Of a stretch of 33,981 nucleotides of DNA, positions 13,434 to 22,725 are shown piece by piece. A program made the translations under genes and the position numbers. Under the pieces are notes generated by a model, which made no database searches, was not told where the DNA came from, and saw only the letters and a program-made list of their open reading frames with translations. Source of the DNA: Akkermansiaceae bacterium UBA956 (GTDB lineage: Bacteria; Verrucomicrobiota; Verrucomicrobiia; Verrucomicrobiales; Akkermansiaceae); the NCBI GenBank assembly GCA_002293145.1, contig DBCO01000029.1:1-33981 (forward strand), read 5' to 3'. Positions within the stretch are counted from its first letter, which is position 1. The number at the start of each line of letters is the position of its first letter.

Positions 13434-16346
13434 ATGACGTATACGATGGCACCTATGTTTTCCCGTGCTACCGCATTTGTCCTCTCTCTGCCGACCTTGA
13501 TTTGCCCTCTCTACGCTCTCGATCTCTACGTTTCTGCGCAAGGAAAAGTTGGCAACTCGGGTGAGAAATCTGCGCCCTTGGCGGATCTCGCAGCGGCGCG
13601 TGATGTGGCTAGAAAAGTTGCGGGAAAGGAAGCGGTGACCGTTCACGTCGCCGATGGCATCTACTACTTGCCGGAGACACTGGCATTTTCTCCCGAGGAT
13701 TCGGGTTCGGAGAAATTTCCAATCACCTATCAAGCCGTGCATGAGGGTAAGGCGGTGATCAGTGGTGGTGCATGTCTTTCCTTGAAATGGCAGGTCCAGG
13801 CCGATGGGCAATATGTTGCTGAAACACCCGCCGGATTGGCGATCGATCAATTGTTCATCGATGGTGTGCGTCAACGCATGGCGCGCTATCCGAACTTTGA
13901 TGCTACGAAAACCACGGCAGCATACCAAGGCTATGCCGCGGATGCTTTTTCCAAGGAACGTGCGGCACGCTGGAAAGATCCCGTCGGCGGCTTCATTCAT
14001 GCGATGCATGTGGGGCGCTGGGGCGGCTATCATTATCGTATCACAGGAAAAGATGCGCAAGGCAATGTCACTTATGAAGGTGGCTGGCAAAACAATCGTC
14101 AGATGGGTATGCATGCTGAATTTCGCATGGTGGAAAACATCCGCGAAGAGCTCGATGCCGCGGGTGAGTGGTTTCATGATGCCAAAGAAAATGAGCTCTA
14201 CTATAAGCCGGAAGCGGCTGTGAATCTTGCAGAATCTGTTGTCGAGGTGGTGCGCTTGCCGCATTTGATCGAGTTCCGCGGCTCGGAAAAATCCCCTGTG
14301 CGCTTCATCACGCTGAAAGGTTTCACTTATCGTCATACGGCTCGGACTTTTATGGAGTGCAAGGAGCCGCTGTTGCGCTCGGACTGGGCGATTTATCGCG
14401 GTGCGGCGATTTTATTGACTGGCACCGAGCATGTCAGCTTGCTCGATAGCGAGTTCGATCAAGTCGGCGGCAATGCGGTGTTTTTCAATTACTATAATCG
14501 TAGTGGATTGGTCAAAGGCTGCCACATTCACAATGCGGGAGCCAGCGGTGTTTGTTTCGTTGGCGACTCAAAAGCGGTGCGCAATCCGTTATTTGAATAT
14601 GCCCAATCACAGGATCTCACCAAGATTGATCGCACACCAGGGCCGATTGGGCAAAATTTCCCTGCGGATTGCGTCGTCGACGATTGCTTGATTCATGGCA
14701 TCGGACGCATCGAACGCCAACCAGCAGCGGTGCAAATCTCGATGGCGCAGAGCATAACCGTGAGCGATGTTTCGATTTACGATTGTGCGCGTGCCGGCAT
14801 TAACATCAGCGAGGGCACTTGGGGAGGGCACTTGATCGAAGGCTGTGATGTGTTTGATACTGTGCTCGAAACACACGACCATGGCTCGTTCAATTCGTGG
14901 GGCCGTGATCGTTTTTGGACTAGCAATCATCGCGGCGTGAGCATGCCGGAGGTACAGAAAGATCCGAAGTTGCCGTATCTCGATTGCGTGAAAACGACGA
15001 TCATTCGCAACAGTCGTTGGCGCTGTGATCACGGCTGGGACATTGACCTCGATGATGGTTCCTCCAACTACGAAATTTACAACAATCTGCTCTTGCAAGG
15101 TGGTCTGAAATTTCGCGAAGGCTACGGTCGCAATGCCTACAACAACATCATCATCAACAACGGCTTTCACCCGCATGTGTGGTTCGATGATAGTGCGAGC
15201 AAGTTGACGCAAAATATTCTCATGAAAGCACACGCGCCCATCGGTCAGCCCGAGCAGTGGGGCAGGGAAGTGGACCGGAATTTTTTCACCAATGCTCAAG
15301 ATCTGCCAAGTCATCGTGCAGCTGGTGCTGATCAAAACTCGCTTGCTGGCGATGCCGAATTTATCGATCCCGCGCAGGGCGATTTCCGCGTCAAAGATTC
15401 CTCAGCCGCGCTGAAAATCGGCTTCAAAAATTTCCCGATGGATCAATTCGGCGTCAAAAAACCAAGCTTGAAATCGATTGCAAAAACCCCCGTAATTCCC
15501 GCATTGTTAGCCGATGATCAACCAGTGGCCGATGCCGTCGAATCACCGCGCTATTGGCTCGGCGCCCGATTGCATAGCCTTGAAGGCGAAGAGTTTTCAG
15601 CCTTTGGCACCCGCAAAGAAGATGGTGGTGTGCATCTCGTTCAGGTGCCTGATTCCAGTGCTGCAAAGCGTGCTGGATTGCAAAAAGATGATCTCATCCA
15701 AGAGCTCAATGGTCACATAATCCGCCATGTCACTGACTTACTCGCTGCTCTAACAAAAATCGCCAATGCGCCTTTGCAAATGAAGCTCATCCGCTTCCAG
15801 AAACCGCTTGCTCTCGCGGTGAAAAATGCGCCTTATACGGTTATCGAGTCCGCGCCTGAGGGCACTTTTACTCGCATCAAATTGGCACCCGCTTCCGCAC
15901 TTGCCGTGACGAGCAGTCGACAAACCAACAATGATCCACTCAGCACTCTGGTCGATGGCAAAGTCGCAGCGAATTATGGTCCGGTCTTTGGCAACGGCGT
16001 GATGCACGGGATGTATAAGATCGACATTGGTTCGGTGAAATCTGTGAAATCGATCCGCACTTGGTCACATCATCTTAGTGAAGTGCGCGGTCATCAGCTC
16101 TTCAATCTCTACGGCAGCAGCACCGCCAGCGATCCTGGATGGAATGTGCAGGATGATAAAACATTCACCGCCCTCGCATCGATCGATACCCTGAGCGCCA
16201 CGGTCGATGGCTACGTCGCGACCTCACTCGAAGCCCGCTCAGATGACTCCCTAGGCAAATTCCGCTGGATCATCTGGTCCCTCAGCCCCATCTCACCCGC
16301 CCAAGAAAACACTGCTCAGCAAGAACTGCAAGTCATCGTGGAGTGA
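13434..16346 (+). CDS. Secreted right-handed beta-helix protein with PDZ and C-terminal carbohydrate-binding-like domain
   Basis: A 970-residue exported protein. A signal peptide (about 1-29, ending near PLYALD) precedes DLYVSAQGKVGNSGEKSAPL, the typical opening of secreted parallel beta-helix enzymes. The beta-helix spans roughly 30-685 and holds the motif ETHDHGSFNSWGRDRFW. A PDZ-like domain follows (about 700-790, VQVPDSSAAKRAGLQKDDLI). The C-terminal segment (about 820-970, with a TLVDGK motif and an all-beta pattern) resembles discoidin/galactose-binding modules. The N-terminal half resembles GH141-like or other pectin/fucan-active beta-helix enzymes; the catalytic class is not certain. 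ATG 13434 has AAAGA 8 nt upstream; ATG 13446 is an alternative. No transporter or sulfatase gene adjoins it. Confidence 0.78.
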   Translation: MTYTMAPMFSRATAFVLSLPTLICPLYALDLYVSAQGKVGNSGEKSAPLADLAAARDVARKVAGKEAVTVHVADGIYYLPETLAFSPEDSGSEKFPITYQAVHEGKAVISGGACLSLKWQVQADGQYVAETPAGLAIDQLFIDGVRQRMARYPNFDATKTTAAYQGYAADAFSKERAARWKDPVGGFIHAMHVGRWGGYHYRITGKDAQGNVTYEGGWQNNRQMGMHAEFRMVENIREELDAAGEWFHDAKENELYYKPEAAVNLAESVVEVVRLPHLIEFRGSEKSPVRFITLKGFTYRHTARTFMECKEPLLRSDWAIYRGAAILLTGTEHVSLLDSEFDQVGGNAVFFNYYNRSGLVKGCHIHNAGASGVCFVGDSKAVRNPLFEYAQSQDLTKIDRTPGPIGQNFPADCVVDDCLIHGIGRIERQPAAVQISMAQSITVSDVSIYDCARAGINISEGTWGGHLIEGCDVFDTVLETHDHGSFNSWGRDRFWTSNHRGVSMPEVQKDPKLPYLDCVKTTIIRNSRWRCDHGWDIDLDDGSSNYEIYNNLLLQGGLKFREGYGRNAYNNIIINNGFHPHVWFDDSASKLTQNILMKAHAPIGQPEQWGREVDRNFFTNAQDLPSHRAAGADQNSLAGDAEFIDPAQGDFRVKDSSAALKIGFKNFPMDQFGVKKPSLKSIAKTPVIPALLADDQPVADAVESPRYWLGARLHSLEGEEFSAFGTRKEDGGVHLVQVPDSSAAKRAGLQKDDLIQELNGHIIRHVTDLLAALTKIANAPLQMKLIRFQKPLALAVKNAPYTVIESAPEGTFTRIKLAPASALAVTSSRQTNNDPLSTLVDGKVAANYGPVFGNGVMHGMYKIDIGSVKSVKSIRTWSHHLSEVRGHQLFNLYGSSTASDPGWNVQDDKTFTALASIDTLSATVDGYVATSLEARSDDSLGKFRWIIWSLSPISPAQENTAQQELQVIVE

Positions 16347-16451
16347 ATCAAGTATAAGTGGGAGCGCGGACTTCAGTCCCCATCACAGCAATGAATATTC
16401 GTTCAGCAGCTCCAATACGCAAAACCACAAAAAAGACCAAGAGCCATCACC
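16347..16451. other. Short intergenic stretch with a truncated palindrome
   Basis: After the beta-helix stop, GGAGCGCGGACTTCAGTCCC (16361-16380) contains the stem GGACT/AGTCC (16368-16372 with 16375-16379). It looks like half of a longer GCGCGGACTTCAGTCCGCGC-type palindrome whose right arm is cut off. It may be a degraded REP-like element or a weak terminator. Confidence 0.4.
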
Positions 16452-16649
16452 CGAGAATATAAAATTATCACACTGCCCGCATACAGCCCTGAACTCAATC
16501 CAGTGGAAAAACTCTGGGACATCGTCAAGGATGGGATATGCAATCGAGATTGGAAAAAGCTCGATGAGCTTGAAGAAAAGATTGCCGAGCGGATCAAGCC
16601 ATATGGGGAAGATGCAAAACGTGTAACTCGATTGATTGGAAATGGCTAG
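16452..16649 (+). pseudogene. IS630-family transposase remnant (C-terminal fragment)
   Basis: The frame reads REYKIITLPAYSPELNPVEK, then LWDIVKDGICNRDWKKLDEL, ending in a TAG at 16647-16649. LPxYSPELNPVExxW is the hallmark around the last acidic residue of the DDE domain in IS630-type transposases (DDE_3). Only about 65 residues of a roughly 340-residue enzyme remain. The upstream frame has no recognisable transposase sequence, and no terminal inverted repeats were found. The element is not active. Confidence 0.85.
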
Positions 16650-16856
16650 CTAGTCTCTGAACCACAGTCTATAGGTAAAATCGAGTTGCGACAATACAAC
16701 GTGATAAACGGTCTAACCAACCATACTGAATTCATGTTGCAAAATCTACAATCTTGTTTCTCGTGACCACTGATCCGCAGGACTCGCCTTACCCAAAAGC
16801 TTCGGTGAGCACATCAGCGAATGCGTTGCAGATATGCTGGAATACGTTCGGCTGGG
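16650..16856. other. Intergenic region after the IS remnant, nothing recognised
   Basis: These bases lie between the transposase remnant and the ftsK stop. I see no gene, RNA or terminator. The stretch may be residual insertion-sequence DNA. Confidence 0.4.
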
Positions 16857-19355
16857 TCAATCGGTGATAAACACCTCACGTGGCTTGGCTCCTTCGCCGG
16901 GGCCGATGAGGCCGCGGGCTTCGAGGATGTCCATCATGCGCGCGGCGCGGGTGTAGCCGAGGCGGAGGCGCCGTTGCAGCAGCGAGGTGCTGGCCTTTTG
17001 TTCTTGGCGCACGACTTCGATGCATTTGATCACGAGCTCCTCATCGACGTCGGAGTCCTCGCCGTTTTCATCATCGCCGAAGTTTCCGGACTCAATGGCT
17101 TTGTGAATGTCGCTCTCGAAATTTGGTTTGCCGAAGGCGGAGCAGTGTGCGACGAGGCGTTCGACCTCGGCATCGGAGACGAAGGCGCCCTGCGAGCGTT
17201 CGAGTTTTGCCGAGCCTGGTGGGAGGTAGAGCATGTCGCCTTTGCCAACAAGTTTATCGGCACCTTTGGTATCGAGGATGACGCGGGAATCAAGCTGCGA
17301 GGAGACCTGGAAGGCGATGCGACAGGGGATGTTGGCCTTGATAATGCCGGTGACGACATCGGCGCGTGGCGTCTGTGTGGCGATGATGAGGTGGATGCCG
17401 GCGGCGCGGGCTTTTTGGGCGATGCGGGCGATGCAGCCCTCGACATCGGCGGGCGCGGTCTGCATGAGGTCGGCAAGCTCGTCGATGAGGACCACGATGT
17501 AGGGGAAACGATCGGGGATTTTGTCGTCATCGGGGATGATGTCATCTTCGTCTTCCTCGGCGCCGAGTTCACCGGATTCGAGCGCTGCGGCGATGGACTC
17601 AATGGCTTCGAGATCCACTTCAGGTTCGGGCTCTGGTTCCGGCAAGGGCAGATCGCCCATGACGGTTTTTTCGGGACGTGGGCGGCTGTTGTAGCCATCG
17701 AAATTTCTGACGCCCACTTTGGCAAAAATGCGATAGCGTTTTTCCATCTCGTTGACGACCCATTTGAGTGCGGCAACGGTTTTTTTCGGGTCAGTGACGA
17801 CGGGGACGACGAGGTGGGGGAGTTTGTTGTAAATTTGCATTTCCACCACCTTCGGGTCGACCATGATGAAGCGCAGTTCATCGGGTCCGAATTTGAAAAG
17901 GATCGAGGCGATGATCGAGTTGATGCAGACGGATTTTCCGGATCCCGTGGCACCAGCGACGAGAAGGTGAGGCATGGCGGCGAGGTCGCCAATGACGGTT
18001 TTGCCATAAACATCCTTGCCGAGAGCGAGAGGGATTTTCTTTTTGGGTGAGCGGAATTCGGGGTCTTGCAGCAACTCGCGCAGCGGCACGGCGACCTTGT
18101 TGGTGTTGGCAATCTCAATGCCGACAGTGTCCTTGCCGGGGATCGGCGCGAGGATGTTGATGCGCTCGGCGCGGGTGGCGCGGGCGAGGTCGGCCTCGAG
18201 CTGGGAAATGCGTGAGACGCGCAGGCCGCTGGATGGATAAATCTCGTAGCGGGTAATCGTCGGGCCGCGGGTGATGTCGCCGGGGGTGACATCGATGCCG
18301 AAAGATTTGAGTGTATCGATGATGTTTCGTTGGATCAACAGCAGCTCGTCCTTATCGGCCTCGGGAGCATCAGGCGTATCGTCGATATCGAGCAAGTCGA
18401 AGCCTGGAAGCTCGTAGTTTTCAAATCCGGTGGTTGAGAGCGTGAGATCGCTTTTCGGCTTGCGCTCGAAGGGTTTATCTCCTGGCTTGGGAGCCTCGGG
18501 GCGGCGCGCTGAGGCATCGATGATCTTCGGTGGCGGCGTGGTACTGAGAGGCAGGAATTGTTGATCTTCCTCGGGCGTTGGATGGAACAGCGGCTTGGCG
18601 CGGCCGGATTCGTCTTCTTCCTCGGCAGACGAACCACTGGCCAATTGGCGCGATTTTTTGCGGCGTTCTTTTTCTGCCTCGCGCTCGAGTTGGCGCAGAT
18701 ATTCGCGCTCTTCCGCGGCGCGTTGTTGTTCCCTAGCTTCGCGTTTGGCGCGTAGTTTGCGGCGGGCGAGGATGTAGCAAGCGCGGACAAATTGAATGGG
18801 CGGAAGGCCAGTGATGAGGATGAGGGCGATGAGATAAAGCGTGCAAAGTAGGATCATGCTACCCGTTTTACCGAGTAACAATTGGAAGACGTAGAAGCCG
18901 ATGCCTTTGCCTAGCAGTCCACCTGGGCCGACGATGATGTAATGTTCTTTCCAGTGCTGAAAAAATGAGCCTGACACTTGAAGAATGCAGGCGGCGCTGA
19001 GAATCAGGATACCGAAGCCAGTCATTGTTCGCAGCCAGAGGCGGGCGTTGAAAAACAACTTAGCGATGCCAAACCAGATGAGAGCAACGGGAATCAAGTA
19101 GCCGGCAGCACCGAGCAAGATGATCTGGAATGCGCCGAGAAGAGCTCCCACAGGGCCGATGAGGTTTTGTTGTTGGTTTTTTTCATTTGCTGAAATTTTT
19201 AGCATCTCAGCCACTGGTTTGTCATAGGGACTGTAAGAAACTAGAGAGAGCAAGGCAACAACTCCGACGATCAGTAGGATGATGCCGATGATTTCACTAT
19301 TGCGTTTATCGGGGATGGGGGTCTCTCCGCGCTTGAAGTTTTCGTTTTTCGCCAT
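16857..19355 (-). CDS. ftsK: DNA translocase FtsK
   Basis: An 832-residue FtsK/SpoIIIE-type translocase that pumps chromosome dimers and terminus DNA across the division septum. Four hydrophobic segments lie in the first 190 residues. A charged linker (about 195-330) leads to the motor, with Walker A GATGSGKS (468-475) and Walker B VVLIDE (Asp625). The C-terminal gamma winged helix (about 770-832, LLQRRLRLGYTRAARMMDIL) would read KOPS sites. An acidic, Pro/Glu-rich insert (about 567-612) sits inside the motor before Walker B and is longer than in well-known FtsK proteins. Long open frames on both strands here are shadows of this gene. Confidence 0.95.
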   Translation of the reverse strand: MAKNENFKRGETPIPDKRNSEIIGIILLIVGVVALLSLVSYSPYDKPVAEMLKISANEKNQQQNLIGPVGALLGAFQIILLGAAGYLIPVALIWFGIAKLFFNARLWLRTMTGFGILILSAACILQVSGSFFQHWKEHYIIVGPGGLLGKGIGFYVFQLLLGKTGSMILLCTLYLIALILITGLPPIQFVRACYILARRKLRAKREAREQQRAAEEREYLRQLEREAEKERRKKSRQLASGSSAEEEDESGRAKPLFHPTPEEDQQFLPLSTTPPPKIIDASARRPEAPKPGDKPFERKPKSDLTLSTTGFENYELPGFDLLDIDDTPDAPEADKDELLLIQRNIIDTLKSFGIDVTPGDITRGPTITRYEIYPSSGLRVSRISQLEADLARATRAERINILAPIPGKDTVGIEIANTNKVAVPLRELLQDPEFRSPKKKIPLALGKDVYGKTVIGDLAAMPHLLVAGATGSGKSVCINSIIASILFKFGPDELRFIMVDPKVVEMQIYNKLPHLVVPVVTDPKKTVAALKWVVNEMEKRYRIFAKVGVRNFDGYNSRPRPEKTVMGDLPLPEPEPEPEVDLEAIESIAAALESGELGAEEDEDDIIPDDDKIPDRFPYIVVLIDELADLMQTAPADVEGCIARIAQKARAAGIHLIIATQTPRADVVTGIIKANIPCRIAFQVSSQLDSRVILDTKGADKLVGKGDMLYLPPGSAKLERSQGAFVSDAEVERLVAHCSAFGKPNFESDIHKAIESGNFGDDENGEDSDVDEELVIKCIEVVRQEQKASTSLLQRRLRLGYTRAARMMDILEARGLIGPGEGAKPREVFITD

Positions 19356-19436
19356 GATTGGAATGATCAGGTGTGAGCATGAACTCCTTTAGGTGCTCCC
19401 GCAAGCCTGATTTTCAGGAAAGTTTAATAATTTGGG

Positions 19437-19475
19437 TAAAAAAAATCGGCTGCAGTCTTGGAGAATGCAGCCGAT
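19437..19475 (-). terminator. Intrinsic terminator of the autotransporter-repeat gene
   Basis: On the minus strand ATCGGCTGCA pairs perfectly with TGCAGCCGAT (10 bp, 19445-19475, 11-nt loop) and is followed by eight T residues (19444-19437). It begins 20 nt after the stop codon of the gene at 19496. Confidence 0.9.
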
Positions 19476-19495
19476 GGGAGAGCAATGAGGCGATT

Positions 19496-22400
19496 TTACG
19501 GATTTGTCACGGAAATGCGAGTAAAGCTGCGCGCACCTTCCGCAGGGAGGGTGACGGTGACTTTGTCGAGTCCGGTGGCATAGAAATTCGACGTGATAAC
19601 GATGCTTGCACCATTTGCGCCATCGACTGCTGTATTCCAGGTATCGAGGTTATTGCTAAACTCGAGAACGGGATTGAGGTAGGCAGAAGTGCTTAGGCGC
19701 GGGTATTCGATGGTGACGGTACGAGAAGCTCCGCTGCCGGTGATGACGGGCACGGGTAGACTGATGTCATTGGCGAGAGAAGGGTCGCCACCGAGCACGA
19801 ACTCCAGTCCATTGCCGATACCATCTCCATCATAGTCATAGTCAAATGCGGCGGTTGAGCTTGAGAGCCCGTAAGTGCCAACCCACTCGGTGTATGCTGC
19901 TACTTTGGTGTAGACCAGCTCGAGGTTGTTGCCCGCGACGCGGACAGCCCATGTGCCATTACCGGGGAAATTGACGGGATTGACCGTGAAATCAGCTGCG
20001 TTAAATCCTGTAATGCCGCTGGTGCTTGTGGCGATGGTGAAAACGCGATCTGCTTCGGTAAAATTGCTCAGGCTGGGGGCCGTGACAAGGATGGTGTGAG
20101 AACCCCCGCCGAAGGATATCGATCCCGTGATGCTGAGATCAGAGTAGCCAGTTCCTGCGGGGCCATCCCAATCGAGCAATTCCGTGCCAAGTCCGCCGCC
20201 GGTGCTGACTGTTAGATTTTCACCAAGGCTGCCATTTCCTGCGAGAACAGCTGTATCCATGACATAGACTTGCGAGTCACTTAGTGAACCATCGACGATC
20301 AATAGTCCATTGGTGACATCGGTAAAGCCTGTGTGAGTCGAATTCCCGGTGAGAATCAGAGTGCCAATACCGACTTTATTCAGTCCGATGATGGCATCCG
20401 CGGCACCATTGACAAATTCACCATCGAAGGTGTATTGGTTGCCGTTCACGGAGCTTTGTCCAATGGTGAGCATGCTGGATGTTTCTGGCACGGTATTGGT
20501 GATGGTTCCTGATCCTGCGATGCCACGAAAACCCTCGTTCAGACCTCCAAGGTCAAAAATGCCGTTCACAGTGACGTTGGTTTCGATGTAGATCTGGTCG
20601 CCACCCGTACCGGCTATTTTTACTGTGCCGCCGCTATTGATGGTAAGTCCCGTGGTGTTGCTAGCACCGATCGCGTGGACGTTGGTGCTACTAGCTTTTG
20701 CGAGGACTAGTGTGCCAGAATTGACTGTGGCAAATCCACCACCGTTGTCGCCTGTGCCGCTGAGGATTTGTGTTCCCGAACCATTCATCACCAGCGAACC
20801 ACTGCTGTTCGGGCTGTATGAGCCGCCGAATTCGTAATTGCCCGATCCGGTGATCGTGAGGTTGCCGGCACCATAGACGGTGCCATTGGTAAGTACAGAA
20901 GAATCCGACACTTGCACCGAGCTTAGTCCCATGACGCTGTCATTTTTACCGTTCATGTTCAGGTTGCTACCGCCTCCGCCAATACGCAGTAAAGTCGCAT
21001 CGGGAAGCACATCGTTGGCACCTAAGTTGATGGTGCCTAGAATGATTTTTGTCTCACCCGTGTAATTGTTGCCGGTGTTGTTGAGTGTCAATGTGCCGGA
21101 ATCTTCTTTGCGCAAATTGCCGCCGCCGGTGATGATGCCTTCTACGGTGGTCGTAGTACCTCCCCATACGTAAAAGGTGCCCTCCTTGCCGTTGTTCAGC
21201 GTGACGGTGCGGGTGGCTGGGTGAGTGACGGATTGACCGTTGGTGACTTGCAACGAGGCGCTACCACCGCCGTTGTTCATGGTGTCGACAATCGCCCCGT
21301 CAAAGATGATGTCGTTTTCGACGTTGCCGAGTGAGCTATCAGCAAGTGTAGCAGGTTGAATACGCAGGCGTCCGTTGGCAATGGTCCAGTTGCCGGTGAA
21401 CGTATTGTTTGCATTGCGAACATCCCACTGGGCGGCACCTCCGGTGGCTGTGGCGTGTGCATATGTAATATTGCCTGAGCCGATGATGGTCCCATCCCAA
21501 GTAGCGTTGCCGTAGCCACCAAAAGTATCGGCTACGAGATTGTTATTGGTGACGGTGAGATTCGCTCCTGTACCGAGATCCATGACGACATTGGTGTCTG
21601 CTGATGAGCCTGTGGTAAGAGCACCTGTTGTGTCGGTTTTGCCGTTGACGTTAAAACGTGTGCCGCCCCAGAAAACACTGTAGGTGCCATCTGGCAGAGC
21701 GTTGTCAGCATCGAGGCGTAGGATGTTTGATCCACGCATGTGAGTGATGCCCGTGTAAGTGTTGCCTGCTGTCAGCGCGAGCGTTCCAGTAAACATGTTG
21801 ACGTTGCCGACATGAGCCGAATTGCCCAAAGTAAGGTTTCCGCGAGTGTTATCGATGTTGCCGGTGAAAGTATTCAAGCCATTGAGAACTAAATTGCCGC
21901 CATCAGTGTGGCGCACATTTCCTGTTCCCGAGATGGCCCCTTCAATCGTGCAAGTCGCCGAACCATAGAGGCGGAAAATTTTATCACCACCGCCGGAGAG
22001 GACGATATCCCGCGTGGAGGGAAGAGCTCTATTGCCCGTAGCGACAATGCCTCCACCTTGGATGACGATGTCATTGGTGAGATCGCCAAAAGCTCCGTTG
22101 TCGGAAAAACTGACCACGCCAGATGTGATGGTGACATTACCGGTAAAATTGTTTGCCGAATTTCCGAGAGTGACATTCCCGCCAATGCCGCCGCCACCAT
22201 CCGAGGTGTCGCCATTGGCCGCAATGGTCAGATTGCCCGCGCCGTTGAGGAGAGAGTTGATGGTGTAATTGTTACCATTGCCGCGACCTGCTGCAGAGAT
22301 CGTAGTGTTGGCTGCAAGTGCGATGGTGCCGCCATTGATGTTCTTGGAGCCGTCTTCTTCAAATGTGATCCCCCCCGCTTGCACGAGTCCGGAGACATTG

Positions 22401-22660
22401 ACCGTCCACGATCCAGTGCCATCCGTTCCTGAGGAAAACACTGCGATGTCGCCATCGGTGAACGTCGTCGTTGCGACATCGCCCGTTGCTGCGGAACTCC
22501 AGTTTGAGGTGATGCCGGAATCCCATGTGCCGCCGGCATTTCCTGAGCCTGCGACGACGGCATTGACATCCCAATGCAGGGTGGCACCTTGCAATGTGTG
22601 AGAAAAAGACAGACAGAGTGCAAGTGCACCAACAGTTTTTAGAGGTAGTTTGGTTTTCAT
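19496..22660 (-). CDS. Secreted autotransporter-associated beta-strand repeat protein
   Basis: The start chosen is the ATG at 22658-22660, giving 1054 residues beginning MKTKLPLKTVGALALCLSFS, a good signal peptide (cleavage near residue 25). A longer frame to 22723 adds hydrophobic non-signal sequence and enters a palindrome, so I rejected it. Most of the protein is Gly/Asn/Thr-rich beta-solenoid with many autotransporter-associated strand repeats such as NTGNNYTGETKIILGTINLG. The last roughly 137 residues form a domain with YDYDGDGIGNGLEFVLGGDP, frequent at the C-termini of verrucomicrobial surface proteins. No beta-barrel translocator and no PEP-CTERM motif are visible, so classic autotransport is unlikely. 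It probably acts as a surface or matrix adhesin. Promoter and terminator are recognisable. Confidence 0.85.
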   Translation of the reverse strand: MKTKLPLKTVGALALCLSFSHTLQGATLHWDVNAVVAGSGNAGGTWDSGITSNWSSAATGDVATTTFTDGDIAVFSSGTDGTGSWTVNVSGLVQAGGITFEEDGSKNINGGTIALAANTTISAAGRGNGNNYTINSLLNGAGNLTIAANGDTSDGGGGIGGNVTLGNSANNFTGNVTITSGVVSFSDNGAFGDLTNDIVIQGGGIVATGNRALPSTRDIVLSGGGDKIFRLYGSATCTIEGAISGTGNVRHTDGGNLVLNGLNTFTGNIDNTRGNLTLGNSAHVGNVNMFTGTLALTAGNTYTGITHMRGSNILRLDADNALPDGTYSVFWGGTRFNVNGKTDTTGALTTGSSADTNVVMDLGTGANLTVTNNNLVADTFGGYGNATWDGTIIGSGNITYAHATATGGAAQWDVRNANNTFTGNWTIANGRLRIQPATLADSSLGNVENDIIFDGAIVDTMNNGGGSASLQVTNGQSVTHPATRTVTLNNGKEGTFYVWGGTTTTVEGIITGGGNLRKEDSGTLTLNNTGNNYTGETKIILGTINLGANDVLPDATLLRIGGGGSNLNMNGKNDSVMGLSSVQVSDSSVLTNGTVYGAGNLTITGSGNYEFGGSYSPNSSGSLVMNGSGTQILSGTGDNGGGFATVNSGTLVLAKASSTNVHAIGASNTTGLTINSGGTVKIAGTGGDQIYIETNVTVNGIFDLGGLNEGFRGIAGSGTITNTVPETSSMLTIGQSSVNGNQYTFDGEFVNGAADAIIGLNKVGIGTLILTGNSTHTGFTDVTNGLLIVDGSLSDSQVYVMDTAVLAGNGSLGENLTVSTGGGLGTELLDWDGPAGTGYSDLSITGSISFGGGSHTILVTAPSLSNFTEADRVFTIATSTSGITGFNAADFTVNPVNFPGNGTWAVRVAGNNLELVYTKVAAYTEWVGTYGLSSSTAAFDYDYDGDGIGNGLEFVLGGDPSLANDISLPVPVITGSGASRTVTIEYPRLSTSAYLNPVLEFSNNLDTWNTAVDGANGASIVITSNFYATGLDKVTVTLPAEGARSFTRISVTNP

Positions 22661-22679
22661 TGTGTGACGGGATTGTTCA

Positions 22680-22707
22680 ATTTTATTTAAAAAAATCACG
22701 AAGTCGA
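22680..22707 (-). promoter_or_regulatory. Candidate sigma-70-type promoter of the autotransporter-repeat gene
   Basis: On the minus strand TCGACT (22707-22702) and TAAAAT (22685-22680) are separated by 16 bases. This is 4/6 and 5/6 to consensus. Transcription would begin near 22673, leaving a leader of about 13 nt before the ATG at 22660. Confidence 0.4.
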
Positions 22708-22715
22708 TAAAAAAA

Positions 22716-22725
22716 GGGTGCACCC
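22716..22725. promoter_or_regulatory. Perfect palindrome GGGTGCACCC between divergent genes
   Basis: The 10-bp palindrome is flanked by A-rich DNA on the left and T-rich DNA on the right, which extends its symmetry (one mismatch). It lies 9 bp upstream of the candidate -35 of the minus-strand gene and 80 bp before the plus-strand start at 22805. It could be an operator for either gene. Confidence 0.4.

Noticed and set aside
13321..13452. N-terminal extension of the HEXXH membrane protein
   Set aside because: The 44 extra residues overlap the start of the divergent beta-helix gene and lack protein-like character; the ATG at 13320 starts a typical basic N-terminus.
13410..14336. 308-codon minus-strand open frame and another at 14607-15335
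   Set aside because: Antisense to the beta-helix/PDZ gene, whose signal peptide and domains are clear.
16821..18050. 409-codon open frame on the plus strand, and a 420-codon minus frame at 17030-18292
   Set aside because: Both overlap ftsK in other frames and have biased, low-complexity composition; ftsK has all family motifs.
22661..22723. N-terminal extension of the autotransporter-repeat protein
   Set aside because: The ATG at 22660 opens a standard signal peptide; the extension would place the start in the intergenic palindrome and upstream of the likely promoter.
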